This document shows positions 1 through 10,011 of a DNA stretch of 64,000 bases, piece after piece. The notes below the pieces were generated by a model. It ran no database searches, had not been told where the DNA came from, and was given only the letters and a program-made list of their open reading frames with translations. Numbering within the stretch: the stretch's first letter is position 1; the number at the start of each line of letters is the position of its first letter. Source of the stretch: Bryum argenteum (lineage: Eukaryota > Streptophyta > Bryopsida > Bryales > Bryaceae); contig CM073325.1 of the NCBI GenBank assembly GCA_037043015.1, positions 20,315,001-20,379,000 of the forward strand, given 5' to 3'. The translations under genes and the position numbers were made by a program.

Positions 1-579
1 AGACCCAGCCGCGCTTCTCGGTCTTTTACAACTGCGTACATCGAAATGACTACTCAAAGATTCCGAAACTTTACCGACAATGTAACGAAACCCTTGAAGA
101 AAGAAGGACCAGGGGCTTGAACAGATGCTACTGCTTGAACGCACAACGATTTTAGACAGAGCAAAACCCTCGCTTATCAAATTTGTAAGCACACGCTAGG
201 TCACTCTACCGCCAGAGTCTTAGCTGACTAACCAACCGATCAAACGACATGTCGAAGCTTGGAGCACCCGATCGACAATTCGCAGAGAATTTGTCTCGAA
301 TGTTCGACGAACACTATCAAGTCAACTTGTGCTATTTTGGGTCAACTGCGACCAACGATCCCGGCCGGGTACAGTACACCAGTTAATGAACAGTAAACAC
401 ACGTTGCTTAACGAGGATCTATGATTAGTAAGAATACACCGTACTATTCTCGCGAAAGCCAAGTCGAACTAGCAGTGGATAAGGTGGATTGCTCGGCCGA
501 CTGACGGACCCTGTCTGTCTTGTTTCTAGTCATTTGAAATCTAGAGTTGTCTCTCCATTCTTTAGTTGCTTTCTTGAGG
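1..579. other. 5' flank, no recognisable gene
   Basis: I see no gene, repeat or RNA here. The last part should hold the promoter and 5' UTR of the gene that starts at 580, but I could not pick a convincing TATA box. Confidence 0.4.
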
Positions 580-1561
580 ATGGCCGTGGCCATGGCGCAC
601 CCAGCTGCTACTCTGGGTTCCTCCTTCGTCACTACCCAACGCCCGTCCACTTTCTCTACTGCAAGACGCGTCTCCGCCATCCCTAGACGCTCTCCTATTT
701 GCTCCGCCCAAGTGCAAGGTGCGTGCTACTCGCATCCTATAGCCATTGTAGGCATTGTAGTTCTACAGCCAATGTAGCCATTGTAGTTCTATAGCCATTA
801 CAGTTCATACATAGTTTCTTCTCAAATTTCAGATTTGGTGCTGCAATTCTACTCCCTACTGTCTTCTATTCCCTTTTGTCTTCCATTCCCTCCTTAGTAG
901 CCCTCCAAGGGTGCTGCATCTCACAGCCTGAGTGTAATTCCCATAATCTAGTGAGACTGCAAAAGCGGTGAAATGTTACAGTTCGAGAGTATCCTAGGTT
1001 TACATTTCAGTATTGAGGCAATATCGTGTTGGAAAGATTTGAGCAATACCACGCCCCAATGCTGCTGAAAGGAGTTCGATGACTGCAGACTACGATCGAG
1101 GGATGTTGAAATTTCATTTCAATATTGGTCAGGAAGATTAGAACAATGTTCAGGTTGCTATTCCACCAATGGTGCTGGAGTGTTTTGTGAGGGGAGATTT
1201 ATGACATTGTGGGATTGCAGCGAAGACGCCTATTTCGCTGCACATTGGGGAGACGACTTTGACGATCCCATTCTCGGTGGAGTCAGCCCAGGGACTGAGC
1301 TCAGCGATCACGGGGCTGTTGGCGACCTTCAAGGAGAAGGAGAAGGCGGAGCGGCCGAGGCGGTGGGACAACATGGAGTACCGGCAGAATGTGGACGGCG
1401 TCTTCTTCGAGGTTTTCTGCAACCCCAATGCGCATGCCACGGCGTTTCAGGCCAAGTACTTGGTCACCATTGACGATGCCAAGCTCCGGATCGCGTCGGA
1501 AGGGCAGCTCAGTGCTCTCAAATCCGATGTCGACCAGTACATCGACTCCATGCCCAATTAG
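580..1561 (+). CDS. probable plastid-targeted protein of unknown function, two exons
   Basis: Two exons join cleanly: 580-718, with donor GTGCGT at 719, and 1221-1561, after acceptor TTGCAG. The joined frame is open from ATG 580 to TAG 1559-1561 and gives about 159 residues. The first ~45 residues are rich in Ala, Ser, Thr and Arg and have almost no acidic residues, as in a chloroplast transit peptide. The mature part starts near KTPISLHIGETTLTIPFSVE and continues with a hydrophilic region containing RRWDNMEYRQ and FFEVFCNP. It has no membrane span. I do not recognise the family, and no catalytic motif stands out. It could be a thylakoid or stromal accessory protein; that is inference from the transit peptide only. 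No disruption is visible, so I treat it as a live gene. Confidence 0.75.
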
Positions 1562-2984
1562 AACAATAATAAGCTTTTGTTGCAGGTACTCCAGAATTTA
1601 GGGTTAACTAGGGTTTTGATTATTGTCAATTTTGGATACTTCATGTCAAATATTCACTTCCCAGGCTACTTCGTGTCTTGATCTTGATTGCTTTCCTACT
1701 TTACATATGTGTTGAGTTTTAGGAAAAGGTTCAAACTAACTTCATTTTCTCTTTACATCGACTCCATGTCAAGGTGAAGATGAGCTTTGTTCCTTCGCTG
1801 GCGCTCCAGATCTTAGGAATCGATGTTGATTTTGGATGCTTCTTGTTAAATCTTGAACGCGCTTCACTTACCAGGCTGCTCTTTTCTCCAATTTTTATTT
1901 CTTAAGTTTCTAGGATCTTATGGATGAAGCCATCACAATTCATCTCGGTCATTCCTGTACGAGAGAACACTACAAGATTCAAACATCGCAAGGCTCCACT
2001 TCATACTGTATTCTCCATGAGTAGAGCCACCGAGAGTGCTACGTTCTTGGTTTCTTCGAACATTCATCCTCCCAGATGTACTTACTTGTCAGTGATGCAA
2101 TAGGCTACATAATCAGATAAACTTTGACCTCAAAACACATGCATCCTTGCCATAGCTTCTCGCATGTAAGAGAACCTAAATCCGGCCGCCCCCATAATCG
2201 GACAGACCAGAATGAAGATTTCCTTGCGACCAGATTATTCCTTACACGTACATGCAATCGGGTGAATGAATATAGGTGTACTTACAGTAGTCACTTCCAA
2301 AATTTGTAATTAAATATGTAAGTTCTGAAGAATACCACAAATACAGGGAAACCTTGTCTTTTCTAGTTGCTACTTATTGAAAAATCACATGGGATCACTA
2401 TAAATCAGTGTCAACACTCAGGAGTATGGTGAATGGTATCATTGTAAATCAGTGCCACGAGCATTTCTTGAGTGCAAAGGAGGGGGAGGGGTAAAGAGCC
2501 CCATAAATTTTTAATGTATAGGCATAAAATGCCAAGGAGTAGGCTTCTAGGCTAATCTGGGACCATGCCCTTTTTCTTTTTTTTAAATTATCAAAAATGG
2601 CCGTCTGGGTCCAAATCGAAAATTACGCTGGTAGCACTCTTTTACAGGCGCCCTGGTGAATGGCTTAAATGTTTGAAAATGAAAATAGGTGTACTTACCC
2701 TCAACCTCCACAACGGTGGCAGTCATGTCATCACGCCACATGGGAGAGAGGTGAGCCCATATATTAGCATACTAACAAGCTATAGAGCTGTCACAAATAA
2801 GCCTGATGAACACTACACAGATGGGAGGAGCATAGCCACCTAAGTGCATGTCCCTCATTCGTCAATACTACCCCAAAACTTCATATCAGAATTCCAGTGA
2901 CCAGTCTCGCAGCAGACACAACCTTGCATGTTGAAAATCGACAACAATGGCCTGTCCAAACAGATGGACCGGGTTGAAGACATC
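1562..2984. other. intergenic, no recognisable gene
   Basis: This is the 3' flank of the plastid-protein gene. Short open frames exist but none has a recognisable motif or splice partner. I see no clear repeat. Confidence 0.4.
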
Positions 2985-3055
2985 AACAGAGAGGCACCGA
3001 CGGGATTCGAACCCCGGATTCGAATCCGGTGATAGTCAACGCCGACGGTTTGAAT
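2985..3055 (-). repeat. tRNA-like relic (B-box-like), SINE-type or decayed tRNA
   Basis: Read on the minus strand, this stretch has a B-box-like GGTTCGAATCCC followed by GTCGGTGCC, as in the T-arm and acceptor end of a tRNA. A related relic lies before SKP1-like copies or fragments near 6.3, 11.5 and 16.4 kb. It is too divergent to fold as a functional tRNA by eye. Confidence 0.35.
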
Positions 3056-3098
3056 TAACTATTTGAATACCAATTGAGATATTACCCTGCGACCTACG

Positions 3099-3244
3099 GA
3101 TGCCCTGGAACTCGAAGAGCACCGCGAGTTCACAGCTGATATTGGAGCTTACCAGCTTCACGAGCTTCTAGAACTGCTGGACTTCACCTCTCAGTCTATA
3201 GCCGACATGATAAAAGGCAACATGCTCGACGTACTTTGTCATTA
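3099..3244 (+). pseudogene. SKP1 second-exon-like fragment upstream of an SKP1 copy
   Basis: An open frame ending at TAA 3242-3244 reads GAYQLHELLELLDF and then SQSIADMIKGN. This matches the helix at the start of the SKP1 C-terminal domain, normally AANYLNIK-LLDLTCQ-VADMIKGK. It has no first exon or start of its own. Related stretches with the same ...TKLDIIKGN type ending lie before the SKP1-like copies near 12, 16.9 and 36.9 kb. I read it as a duplicated and decayed half SKP1 that travels with the array unit. Confidence 0.5.
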
Positions 3245-3267
3245 ATACCATTCACTGCACTAAACTA

Positions 3268-3347
3268 AGTATCACTTTTGGAAGGCTCTTTCGATCAGCG
3301 ATTGCGCTTTGTATGTGGATTGTCGTCCTTTGCAAAAATCTTGAAAT
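3268..3347 (+). promoter_or_regulatory. conserved SKP1-copy leader (5' UTR/core promoter)
   Basis: The ~80 bases before the ATG (GGCTCTTTCGATCAGCG, then TTGTCGTCCTTTGCA, then CTTGAAA-ATG) recur before the copies starting at 5943 (minus), 10012, 11922, 16868, 20828 and 36855. Conservation of a non-coding leader over many copies, including broken ones, shows they descend from one duplication unit. It probably contains the 5' UTR; I cannot place the transcription start. Confidence 0.6.
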
Positions 3348-3930
3348 ATGGCAGCGAACCTCGTGAAGCTGATAAGCTGCGATGACAAAGAACTCGAAGT
3401 CGAAGCGGCCGTGGCTATGGAGTCCGTGATGATCAAGGATATGATTGAGGCTATTGGCATCAATGCCCCGATTCCGTTACCGGACGTGTCATACGATACC
3501 CTGGTGAAGGTGATGGAGTATTGCAGGTATCATGTGGAGAGTCGGAAGACTATCCCTGTTATACCCGAGGATGAGATCAACGCATGGGATGCTGATTTTC
3601 TGAAAGTCGATAAAAAAACCATATCCGAGCTTATTCTGGTCCTTCCTGACACCTTTTCTGTTTTCTTCTCTTGTTGGATTGATATCGGCACAGCACATGT
3701 AACGAGTGTTCCTCTGAATTCAGGCCGCGAAATTCTTGAAGATACAGAACTTGGTGGACCTCGCCTGTCAGAGAGCGGCAGATAGGATCAGAAACATGAC
3801 GCCCGAGGAGCTTCTCATTGACGAGCGTGCCTTCACTACTCCTGAAGAAGAGGCAGAATTTCGAAGAAAATGGGCATTAGATAGAGCGAAAGCGTCTGTG
3901 GAGCGAATGAAAGAAGTTCTGTATAAGTAG
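3348..3930 (+). CDS. SKP1-like protein (SCF ubiquitin-ligase adaptor), intact
   Basis: Exon 1 is 3348-3638 (97 codons) and exon 2 is 3724-3930. The phase-0 intron lies at the usual plant SKP1 position, just before the AA-L-I helix. The product is 165 residues. SKP1 bridges CUL1 and F-box proteins in SCF E3 ligases in the nucleus and cytosol. Residues ~1-97 form the BTB/POZ-like domain: VKLISCDDKELEVEAAVA, then VMEYCRYHVE and WDADFLKVD. Residues ~98-165 form the C-terminal helices that hold F-boxes: AAKFLKIQNLVDLACQ and TTPEEEAEFRRKWAL. The usual final WAFE is WALD here and a ~20-residue tail follows it. The frame is undisrupted. Function in an SCF complex is inferred from family membership. 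Confidence 0.85.
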
Positions 3931-4816
3931 CCGTGTGATAAGTAACCGAAGCTGGAAAACAAGGGTCATACGTATTTAAATTGCTTGTATTGAGTGTAGA
4001 TTTAGGTTTACTGCAAGTACATAGAGGCGTGATGACATCGTCAAGAAACTGGAACTTCAACGTGGCAATGGTGTTATAACTTAGCAGATTGGCTTTGTTT
4101 TTCTGTTGTGGTAAGCAATTTCGAACTCTGATGTTCCGGCGCAGATTATAGGCATGAATTTGAGTCCTATCATTCTCACGCAATTGCTCTTGTTTTTGTT
4201 GACATAGAGGAAATCTGCTTCTGTAATTTTGATCTCGATTCGAACTGCAATTTCGTTTGTTTTAAATTTCTAGTCCGCGGCCCGAGAGGGTTGCTTTTGC
4301 TTTTTGTCATCACTTTAGCGTAAATTTCAATTTCCTTGATCATGAACAAGCATGTGGAACTGTGAAGATTGAAGCCGAAGAAAGTAAGTACGCTGAGATT
4401 CTCATAAAATTAGGATGACGCATACACATACCGACACGCTGTCACATGAAATACTGTAAGTATGAAATTGATTACTGGGATTCTAAAATGGTAGTAATAC
4501 GACTCGTAGGGCTCCTTTATAACAGCCGTACGCGTAAAATCAAATGATATACGCGGTTTGCAATTAACTCCTATCCGGCTCTACGTCTCCATCTCCCCTG
4601 CGTGAGGTATGAAACACAACATTGACTAGCTGGGAATCATGGATAAGAGATGCAATACAGAGTACCGAAATAAGAATCACTTGTTCTTGGAGCTCGCCGT
4701 GAATGCAATTTATTGAGTTGTGCACTTCATATGCTCTCATGTAACTGTGATTGGAACCTCACAAAATTAAATTGTACGTGAACTTCGTGTCGGTACGTGT
4801 ATGCGGAAATTTTAAC
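3931..4816. other. 3' module of the SKP1 unit with a conserved short peptide frame
   Basis: A downstream segment of the kind 'tagaggcgtgatgac' recurs after other SKP1 copies (near 10.8, 15.7 and 37.6 kb, and inverted near 5.4 and 7.0 kb). Inside it, 4320-4388 reads VNFNFLDHEQACGTVKIEAE in one frame. The same frame is recognisable near 6.65 kb (minus) and 11.05 kb. There is no full gene here. Confidence 0.45.
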
Positions 4817-4906
4817 TTAATAAAAATTTCAATGTGCTTGCCTTCTTAATAAAAATTTCAATGTGCTTGCCTTCTTAATAAAAATTTCAATGTGCTTGCC
4901 TTCTTC
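4817..4906 (+). repeat. 29-bp tandem repeat, three copies
   Basis: The unit TAATAAAAATTTCAATGTGC plus TTGCCTTCT is repeated three times with almost no change. It lies in AT-rich DNA between SKP1 copies. No coding potential is seen. Confidence 0.8.
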
Positions 4907-5087
4907 GACTTCAATCCTCACAACATTTGGTTGTTCGTGATCAATGAAATTGAATTTACTCTAGCGATTGATGAAAAACAGTATCAACAAATACTGCGAA
5001 ACACTGCGCGATGACGGACTTGGAATTAAAGACAAATGCACATTGCATTTTAAATCTAAAACGTAGGAGTCCTAGAAGCGAATTTAC

Positions 5088-5205
5088 TCCACCACATGAT
5101 CAAGAACAAATGCAATTGCATGAGAATTTACTCCACCAAATGATCAAGAACAAATGCAATTGCATTCCACCACATGATCAAGAACAAATGCAATTGCATG
5201 AGAAT
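5088..5205 (+). repeat. tandem repeat of ATGATCAAGAACAAATGCAA units
   Basis: Three copies of a CCACCA-ATGATCAAGAACAAATG-CAATTGCAT unit are present, with spacing of about 42 and 34 bases. Each unit contains the palindrome TGCAATTGCA. Confidence 0.75.
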
Positions 5206-5480
5206 GGTACAAAATTCATATCCATGTGTGTTATGTGTACCGAAGTATCTCAAGTTTGAAATAATTACTACGTACACAACAGAACGCCGCAAAATGAAGC
5301 CAACATGCTGAGATTTAATGTTCACCATAGCTAAGTTGAAGTTCCAATTTTCTTACCAGCGCCATCACGCCCCTATGTACTTGCAGAAAAAACTAAATTA
5401 AATCTATTGCAAGTAGTTTATTATACTGCAACTCATGTTTGATGTTTCACAAGCTCCACAAGTCCAAAAGCACGGCCACT

Positions 5481-5943
5481 CTACCTATATTGTGCATCGA
5501 CTAGACCCTGAGTGGTGAGTTTCAGCAAGTTCTTGATCTCCAAGTATCTCGCCGCCTGATGCAGACGCACACTCGTTAAATGTGATGTGCCGATAACAAT
5601 CCGACAAGAGAAAAGCAAATAGGTAAAAGTTTCGCACCTTGATAAGAGCGCGAAGAGTATTATGATCTAAGACCTTCACAAACTCAGCATCCCATGCCTT
5701 GATCTCATCCTCGGGAGTAGCCGGCTTATCTTCGCTGGTCTTCCGACTTTCCACATGATACGTGCAATACTCCATCACCTTCTCCAGGGTATCGCCTGAC
5801 ACCTGCTCCAACGGAATCAAAAAATTAACGATGTCCATTTCCTCAATGATGTTCTTCACCTTCCCGGACTCCTTAGCCACCGCCACATCGACTTGGATCG
5901 TTTTGTTATCGCAGGTTATCAGCCTCACTAGACTCGACTCCAT
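5481..5943 (-). CDS. SKP1-like gene with truncated C-terminal domain
   Basis: On the minus strand, exon 1 runs 5943-5638 (102 codons) and exon 2 runs 5555-5481, with GT-AG borders and phase 0. The product is about 126 residues against ~160 for SKP1. The BTB/POZ-like half is complete: VRLITCDNKTIQVDVAVA, VMEYCTYHVE and IKAWDAEFVKVLD. Exon 2 gives only AARYLEIKNLLKLTTQ and then stops a few residues later, so most F-box-binding helices are missing, including the usual WAFE end. If expressed, it could bind cullin but probably not an F-box normally. It may be a pseudogene. Its leader (5944 onward) matches the other copies. Confidence 0.65.
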
Positions 5944-6070
5944 GTTTCAAGATTTCTGCAAAGCACGACAATCAACACTCAAAGCGCAGACGCTGAGCGA
6001 AAGTGCCTCAGTCCCAGAAAGTGATACTGTAGTGAATGACTCTGACAAAGTACTCGGGGCTTATAAGTAG
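5944..6070 (-). promoter_or_regulatory. conserved SKP1-copy leader, inverted
   Basis: The reverse complement carries the same ~80-base leader as the plus-strand copies (…CTGCAGAAATCTTGAAACATG type). It supports the choice of the ATG at 5943. Confidence 0.5.
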
Positions 6071-6119
6071 CCTTTTGTCATCTCCGGTTAATCTTTGAGG
6101 TGATGGCCAGAAGTTCTAG

Positions 6120-6200
6120 AAGCTCGTGAAACTGATACGCTCCAATGACAAATGTTCGGAGTCGAATCGGCGGTGGTGCTTGAGTTCCAGAGCCGCCCGC
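6120..6200 (+). pseudogene. SKP1-like 5' fragment
   Basis: The stretch reads VKLIRSNDK and then, after a frame change, VESAVVLEFQ. These are the first ~25 residues of an SKP1 copy. Unrelated sequence follows, so this is a short decayed remnant. Confidence 0.5.
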
Positions 6201-6309
6201 GCGCGCGATGAACAAAGACTTGAGCAGTGGTATGAAACTAGTTTGTATCAAATTTCAATGGTTGACATGATGCGCTCTCTTCGGCATTCTCCAGGTGAGC
6301 GCACTTGAA

Positions 6310-6372
6310 GCGTCGGGCTTGTTTGCAATCCGAGTTCCCCCGGTTCGAATTCCGTCGGCGTCACATCATTGC
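6310..6372 (+). repeat. tRNA-like relic
   Basis: It carries CCGGTTCGAATTCC followed by GTCGGCGTCA, a tRNA-type B box plus acceptor end. It is related to the relics near 3.0, 11.5 and 16.4 kb. No cloverleaf is convincing by eye. Confidence 0.3.
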
Positions 6373-6405
6373 TGTCTAATCGTGCAGCATTGACTAGATG
6401 GAGAT

Positions 6406-6756
6406 TCATGCATTAAAGATGCAATAGAGCAGTGTCGGCATGAGAATTGTTTGTTCTTGGAGCTCCCCGTGAATGAAATTGCAATTTACCGAGCTCTGCA
6501 CTTCATATGCTATGATGTATCTGTGAATGGGGGCTTCAGATAATGTTTGTTCGTCGTCTCTTTGAAGCACAGTGATTGTTTGTCGATTCGTGTTTGAGTA
6601 AATTTCTAACATGATGAAAATTTCGGTGCTCTTTCTTTCTTCGTCTCTAATCTTTATACTTTCGTATGCTTGTTCAAGGGCAACAAATTCAAAATCCGCG
6701 CTAATTTGACGATGAAGAAGAGCAACATCAACAACCGTCTCGGAAGTTGGACTCAA
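6406..6756 (-). CDS. hypothetical 116-residue frame with the array's conserved peptide
   Basis: The minus-strand frame contains ADFEFVALEQAYESIKIRDE. The same peptide pattern appears on the plus strand near 11.05 kb (FSFINHEQAYESVKIKAEES) and near 4.32 kb. DNA has diverged more than the protein pattern, which hints at past coding constraint. The start is not certain. No known domain is recognised. It could be a relic of a gene that flanked the ancestral SKP1. Confidence 0.35.
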   Translation of the reverse strand: MSPTSETVVDVALLHRQISADFEFVALEQAYESIKIRDEERKSTEIFIMLEIYSNTNRQTITVLQRDDEQTLSEAPIHRYIIAYEVQSSVNCNFIHGELQEQTILMPTLLYCIFNA

Positions 6757-7305
6757 AATTCAGACTGAGCTGCAATTGCAATTCCAATCGAGATCAGGAG
6801 AATAGGAGCATATTTACTCTAAATCGAGAACAATTGCTACATCACAATGCTAGAACTGACATCATACGTATGATCTGTGCACCGAATTATCAAGAGTTTG
6901 AAGCTGCTACGCCAACAAAACTCAACAAAACAGAGCGAACCTGCTGATGGAACACCATTGAGCCTAACTTCACGTTCCAGGTTTCATGGCATCGCCATCA
7001 CGCCTCTATGTTCTTGCAGTAGCACTGAACTTACACAAATGACAAGCAAATATAACACATAGAATCACGACAACATTTTGAAGTACTATCTTCCATTAAA
7101 AAGGTGCTCTCGCTTAGGCTCTCGTTACGTTAAGACACCAAAACCTGCCCATAATGAGCAAGCGTTCTACTCCAGCTTCAACTTCGAATATCATACCGCT
7201 ACTCACATTTGATGTGAAATCACAAGCTCCACAACCACGTGCGGCAACCCTACTTAAACTCCTAATCATCATGTTGTCTTCAGATTTCCGCCTCTTCCTC
7301 TGAAC

Positions 7306-7422
7306 CTATATCTTGATGCTAAAGATCTCCTGAATCTCCTCCAACGTCTTCCCTGTGCTCATGTCTACCAGAGTCTGAAAGGTGAGATCCACCAAGTTAT
7401 TTATCCTCAAGTTATCTGCCGC
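7306..7422 (-). pseudogene. SKP1-like second exon, orphan
   Basis: After an acceptor TTTGATCAG at 7423, the minus strand reads AADNLRINNLVDLTFQTLVD, followed by a KTLEEIQEIF helix, and stops at TAG. This is an SKP1 exon 2 cut short before the WAFE region. No exon 1 lies upstream; the duplicated F-box block begins ~280 bases away. Confidence 0.65.
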
Positions 7423-7839
7423 CTGATCAAAGGTACACTCATTAGATGTTCAATACCAATAAGAATCTAACATGATTGAGACGAAAACGTTTTGTGTCCA
7501 GAGCTCCATTCACAGGTACATCATAGCATGTGAATTGCACAACAGAGTGGAAGCACACTATGGTGGCACGGGGTATACATTACGAGGTGCAAAAAAGAGA
7601 CCTTCCTAGAGGTATTTTTTAACAACCCGCACCCAATCGTACATTATATAGAATGCTCTTCTAGAAGCAAGAGCTTTAAGGGCAATCAATTTTATCTATT
7701 AAAAAAGTACCAAAAAAGTCAAAGCACTAAAACTAGTATCAAAAATATTTTATTAGTATAAGCTACCACCTCTAAGGCTCTAACCAATTCTTCTTCAGTT
7801 ATATAAATGTATCACTCATTAACATTATCCTCTAAGTTA

Positions 7840-9044
7840 TTAATAGTGTGATTCCCACTTGGATCTTATCAAATTTCCACCATCATCATAGCTTCTGACG
7901 TCCAATTGTGGAAGGTCAAGGATAGTCCATTCACTTGTTGAAAAATCATAGAGCATTGCAACCTCCTTTCGAAATGATCCGAATTCCATTTCACAATATG
8001 TAGTTACTATCATCAAGTAACCTTCACAAGCATACATCTTGATATACCTCTTGTATCCAGATGTGTTTATATGCATGATATCACTCTCTAATAGAAGGCA
8101 ATTGTGAACTTTGATTTTTACGGGTTTCATGGAGAGATCATCATGATATTCTTCGATATAGTACTTTGTTGTTGTTGATGGAATACTTAACGAATCATCC
8201 TTTTTCTTCCACAACACAAAGAAAGATTCCTCATAGGAAATCCAAGTAATCATTTCGAGATGGTATTTCGGTTTGCAAACGAAAGTGATAAATAATCCAT
8301 TTTGGTCTCGGTACCTATCTTGATCCCATGAACTTTAGTCCACTTACCATTTCATTTCAAAAGATCAAATATGAACATCTTATATTTGGTCTCATACATT
8401 GTTGCGTTGTTCTTCGGTCGTTTATGGGTTTTAAATCTCTCTACCTTTACTATGACCTTATTGCAATTCTTTTCAACACGTTTAATAAACCACTTGTCAG
8501 GTACAGGAGGCAAGTATTGCCAAGTTCTTGTCAATGGATTGACCAATTGGAATTTATTCTTACATTTATGCCCTCCCGGGTCCTCATCAAGAACAAACAA
8601 TCCTACTCCTCCTGTATTTTCACTTAAAACACATTTATATGGAAATTTGTATGTATACCACTTGTTGCAACCAATGTCCAATGTTCTCACCCATATATCT
8701 TGACGTTGAGTTTCTGTGATGAAAGACAAGATTCTTCGATGAGCTTCATCACAATTTCGGGGAAAAAAAGAACCATTTGTTAAGATATTGTGTTTCCATG
8801 TTTTATTCAAATATTGTAAGCGGCAAATGTCATTGATGGAAAGATAGGCAAATACAACAACATGCAGATTATGAGGAAGCTTTTTCCAAAGGTCATGATC
8901 AAAAATCTCTTCACTGGAATCTCCTTGTTTTGATTCTTCTTGCTCCTCTGAGCTTTTCATTTGATGTTCATAACTTACTTTTATTTTCTCATTAGAGGTT
9001 TTTGTTGCATCTTCTTCCATTGGCTCTTGGCTACTAGGTAACAA
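7840..9044 (-). pseudogene. F-box protein gene, copy A, interrupted
   Basis: The minus-strand frame starts at 9044. It has an acidic Lys/Glu-rich N-terminus, an F-box at about residues 52-92 (DLWKKLPHNLHVVVFAYLSI, then CRLQYLNKTW) and a long C-terminal region that reads like the kelch/FBA-type substrate domain of plant F-box proteins. F-box proteins bind substrates and dock on SKP1. The frame stops at a TGA (…FDLLK-stop) near 8352; copy B has NRNGKW at this point. Coding similarity resumes in another frame and runs to a stop at 7840-7842. Several single-base differences from copy B cluster at 8255-8365. The lesion may be real decay or local sequence error. Confidence 0.75.
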
Positions 9045-10011
9045 GTAAATACTCTCCTTTTTTAAAAATCAATAGTGATAAATATCTAGTTGATATATAT
9101 ATATATAAATATATATTTATGATTTAAGTATCTCAAATCTCAAAATTATTTACTTTTTCATGATCTAGCTTCGTATATAATTTTTTGATTGAAGTAAAAG
9201 ATTTCTTAAATTTATAAAATAAAAAAATATATATATAACAAAGTGAAGTTTACTTTGAAAGATTCTCATGCCTTTTACTTTATGTGCACGGTCTTACTGC
9301 GATCCTACTCTAACTTATTTGGTCATATAATGAACACAAGTGCAAGTTTGAGGAGGACATTGAAGAAATAAAGGAGCTCTCTTAAACACTCAATCCACAA
9401 ATCGCCATCCTCCTCACGAAGGGACGAGATTTGATGCTCGACATGGTGTCTAGGGCCTTGATGGAAGGGGTCGCTTGAAGTTCACATTTTTTGGCATTCT
9501 TGCCCTAAATCAACACTATATTCAAGTACAATTCATGTTCCATATTTCAAAAGCTACTCGTACATTCAAGGGCACGATATGCAAGACGGATATGGGTACC
9601 ACTAAGAGGGGTAAACCTATGTGGAAATCATTATACATGTGCCAGAAATTCCAATCTTAACCCCATGTATACAACTATAACCATATCACCTCTAATACCA
9701 TCTAGTTAGAATAATTAATTTTTCAATATTATTTTTTTATCATAGTAGTTTCAGAAAAATCACAGTATCTTTGAGGGAATGAGGGGTACTCATATCATGA
9801 CTGTATTTATCACTTGACTAATGAGGATGTTTTACGGTTACCCAACTGTGGAGAGTGAATTTCTGGTTTTAGATTTCTGGGTATTTAACCTTGAAGCGTT
9901 CCTGGGTCCAAAAATCGGACCCTAAAAGTCAGGGGCATTTCTTGGGAGGCTCTTTCGGTCAGCGTATGCGCTTTGTGTGTTGATTGTCGTCCTTTTCAGA
10001 AACCTTGAAAC
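9045..10011. promoter_or_regulatory. shared divergent promoter region between F-box and SKP1 (copy A)
   Basis: About 970 bases separate the two divergent start codons. The F-box side is very AT-rich with TATATATATATA runs near 9097-9115. The SKP1 side carries the array leader (9930-10011). No other gene is seen. Shared regulation is inferred only from the geometry. Confidence 0.4.

Noticed and set aside
8328..8703. Plus-strand frames of 99-110 codons inside the F-box copies (also 19083-19515)
   Set aside because: They are antisense shadows of the F-box coding sequence and are duplicated only because the block is duplicated.
9475..9660. 61-codon frame between F-box and SKP1, identical at 20290-20475
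   Set aside because: Identity follows from the segmental duplication; it starts without an ATG and has no support as a gene.
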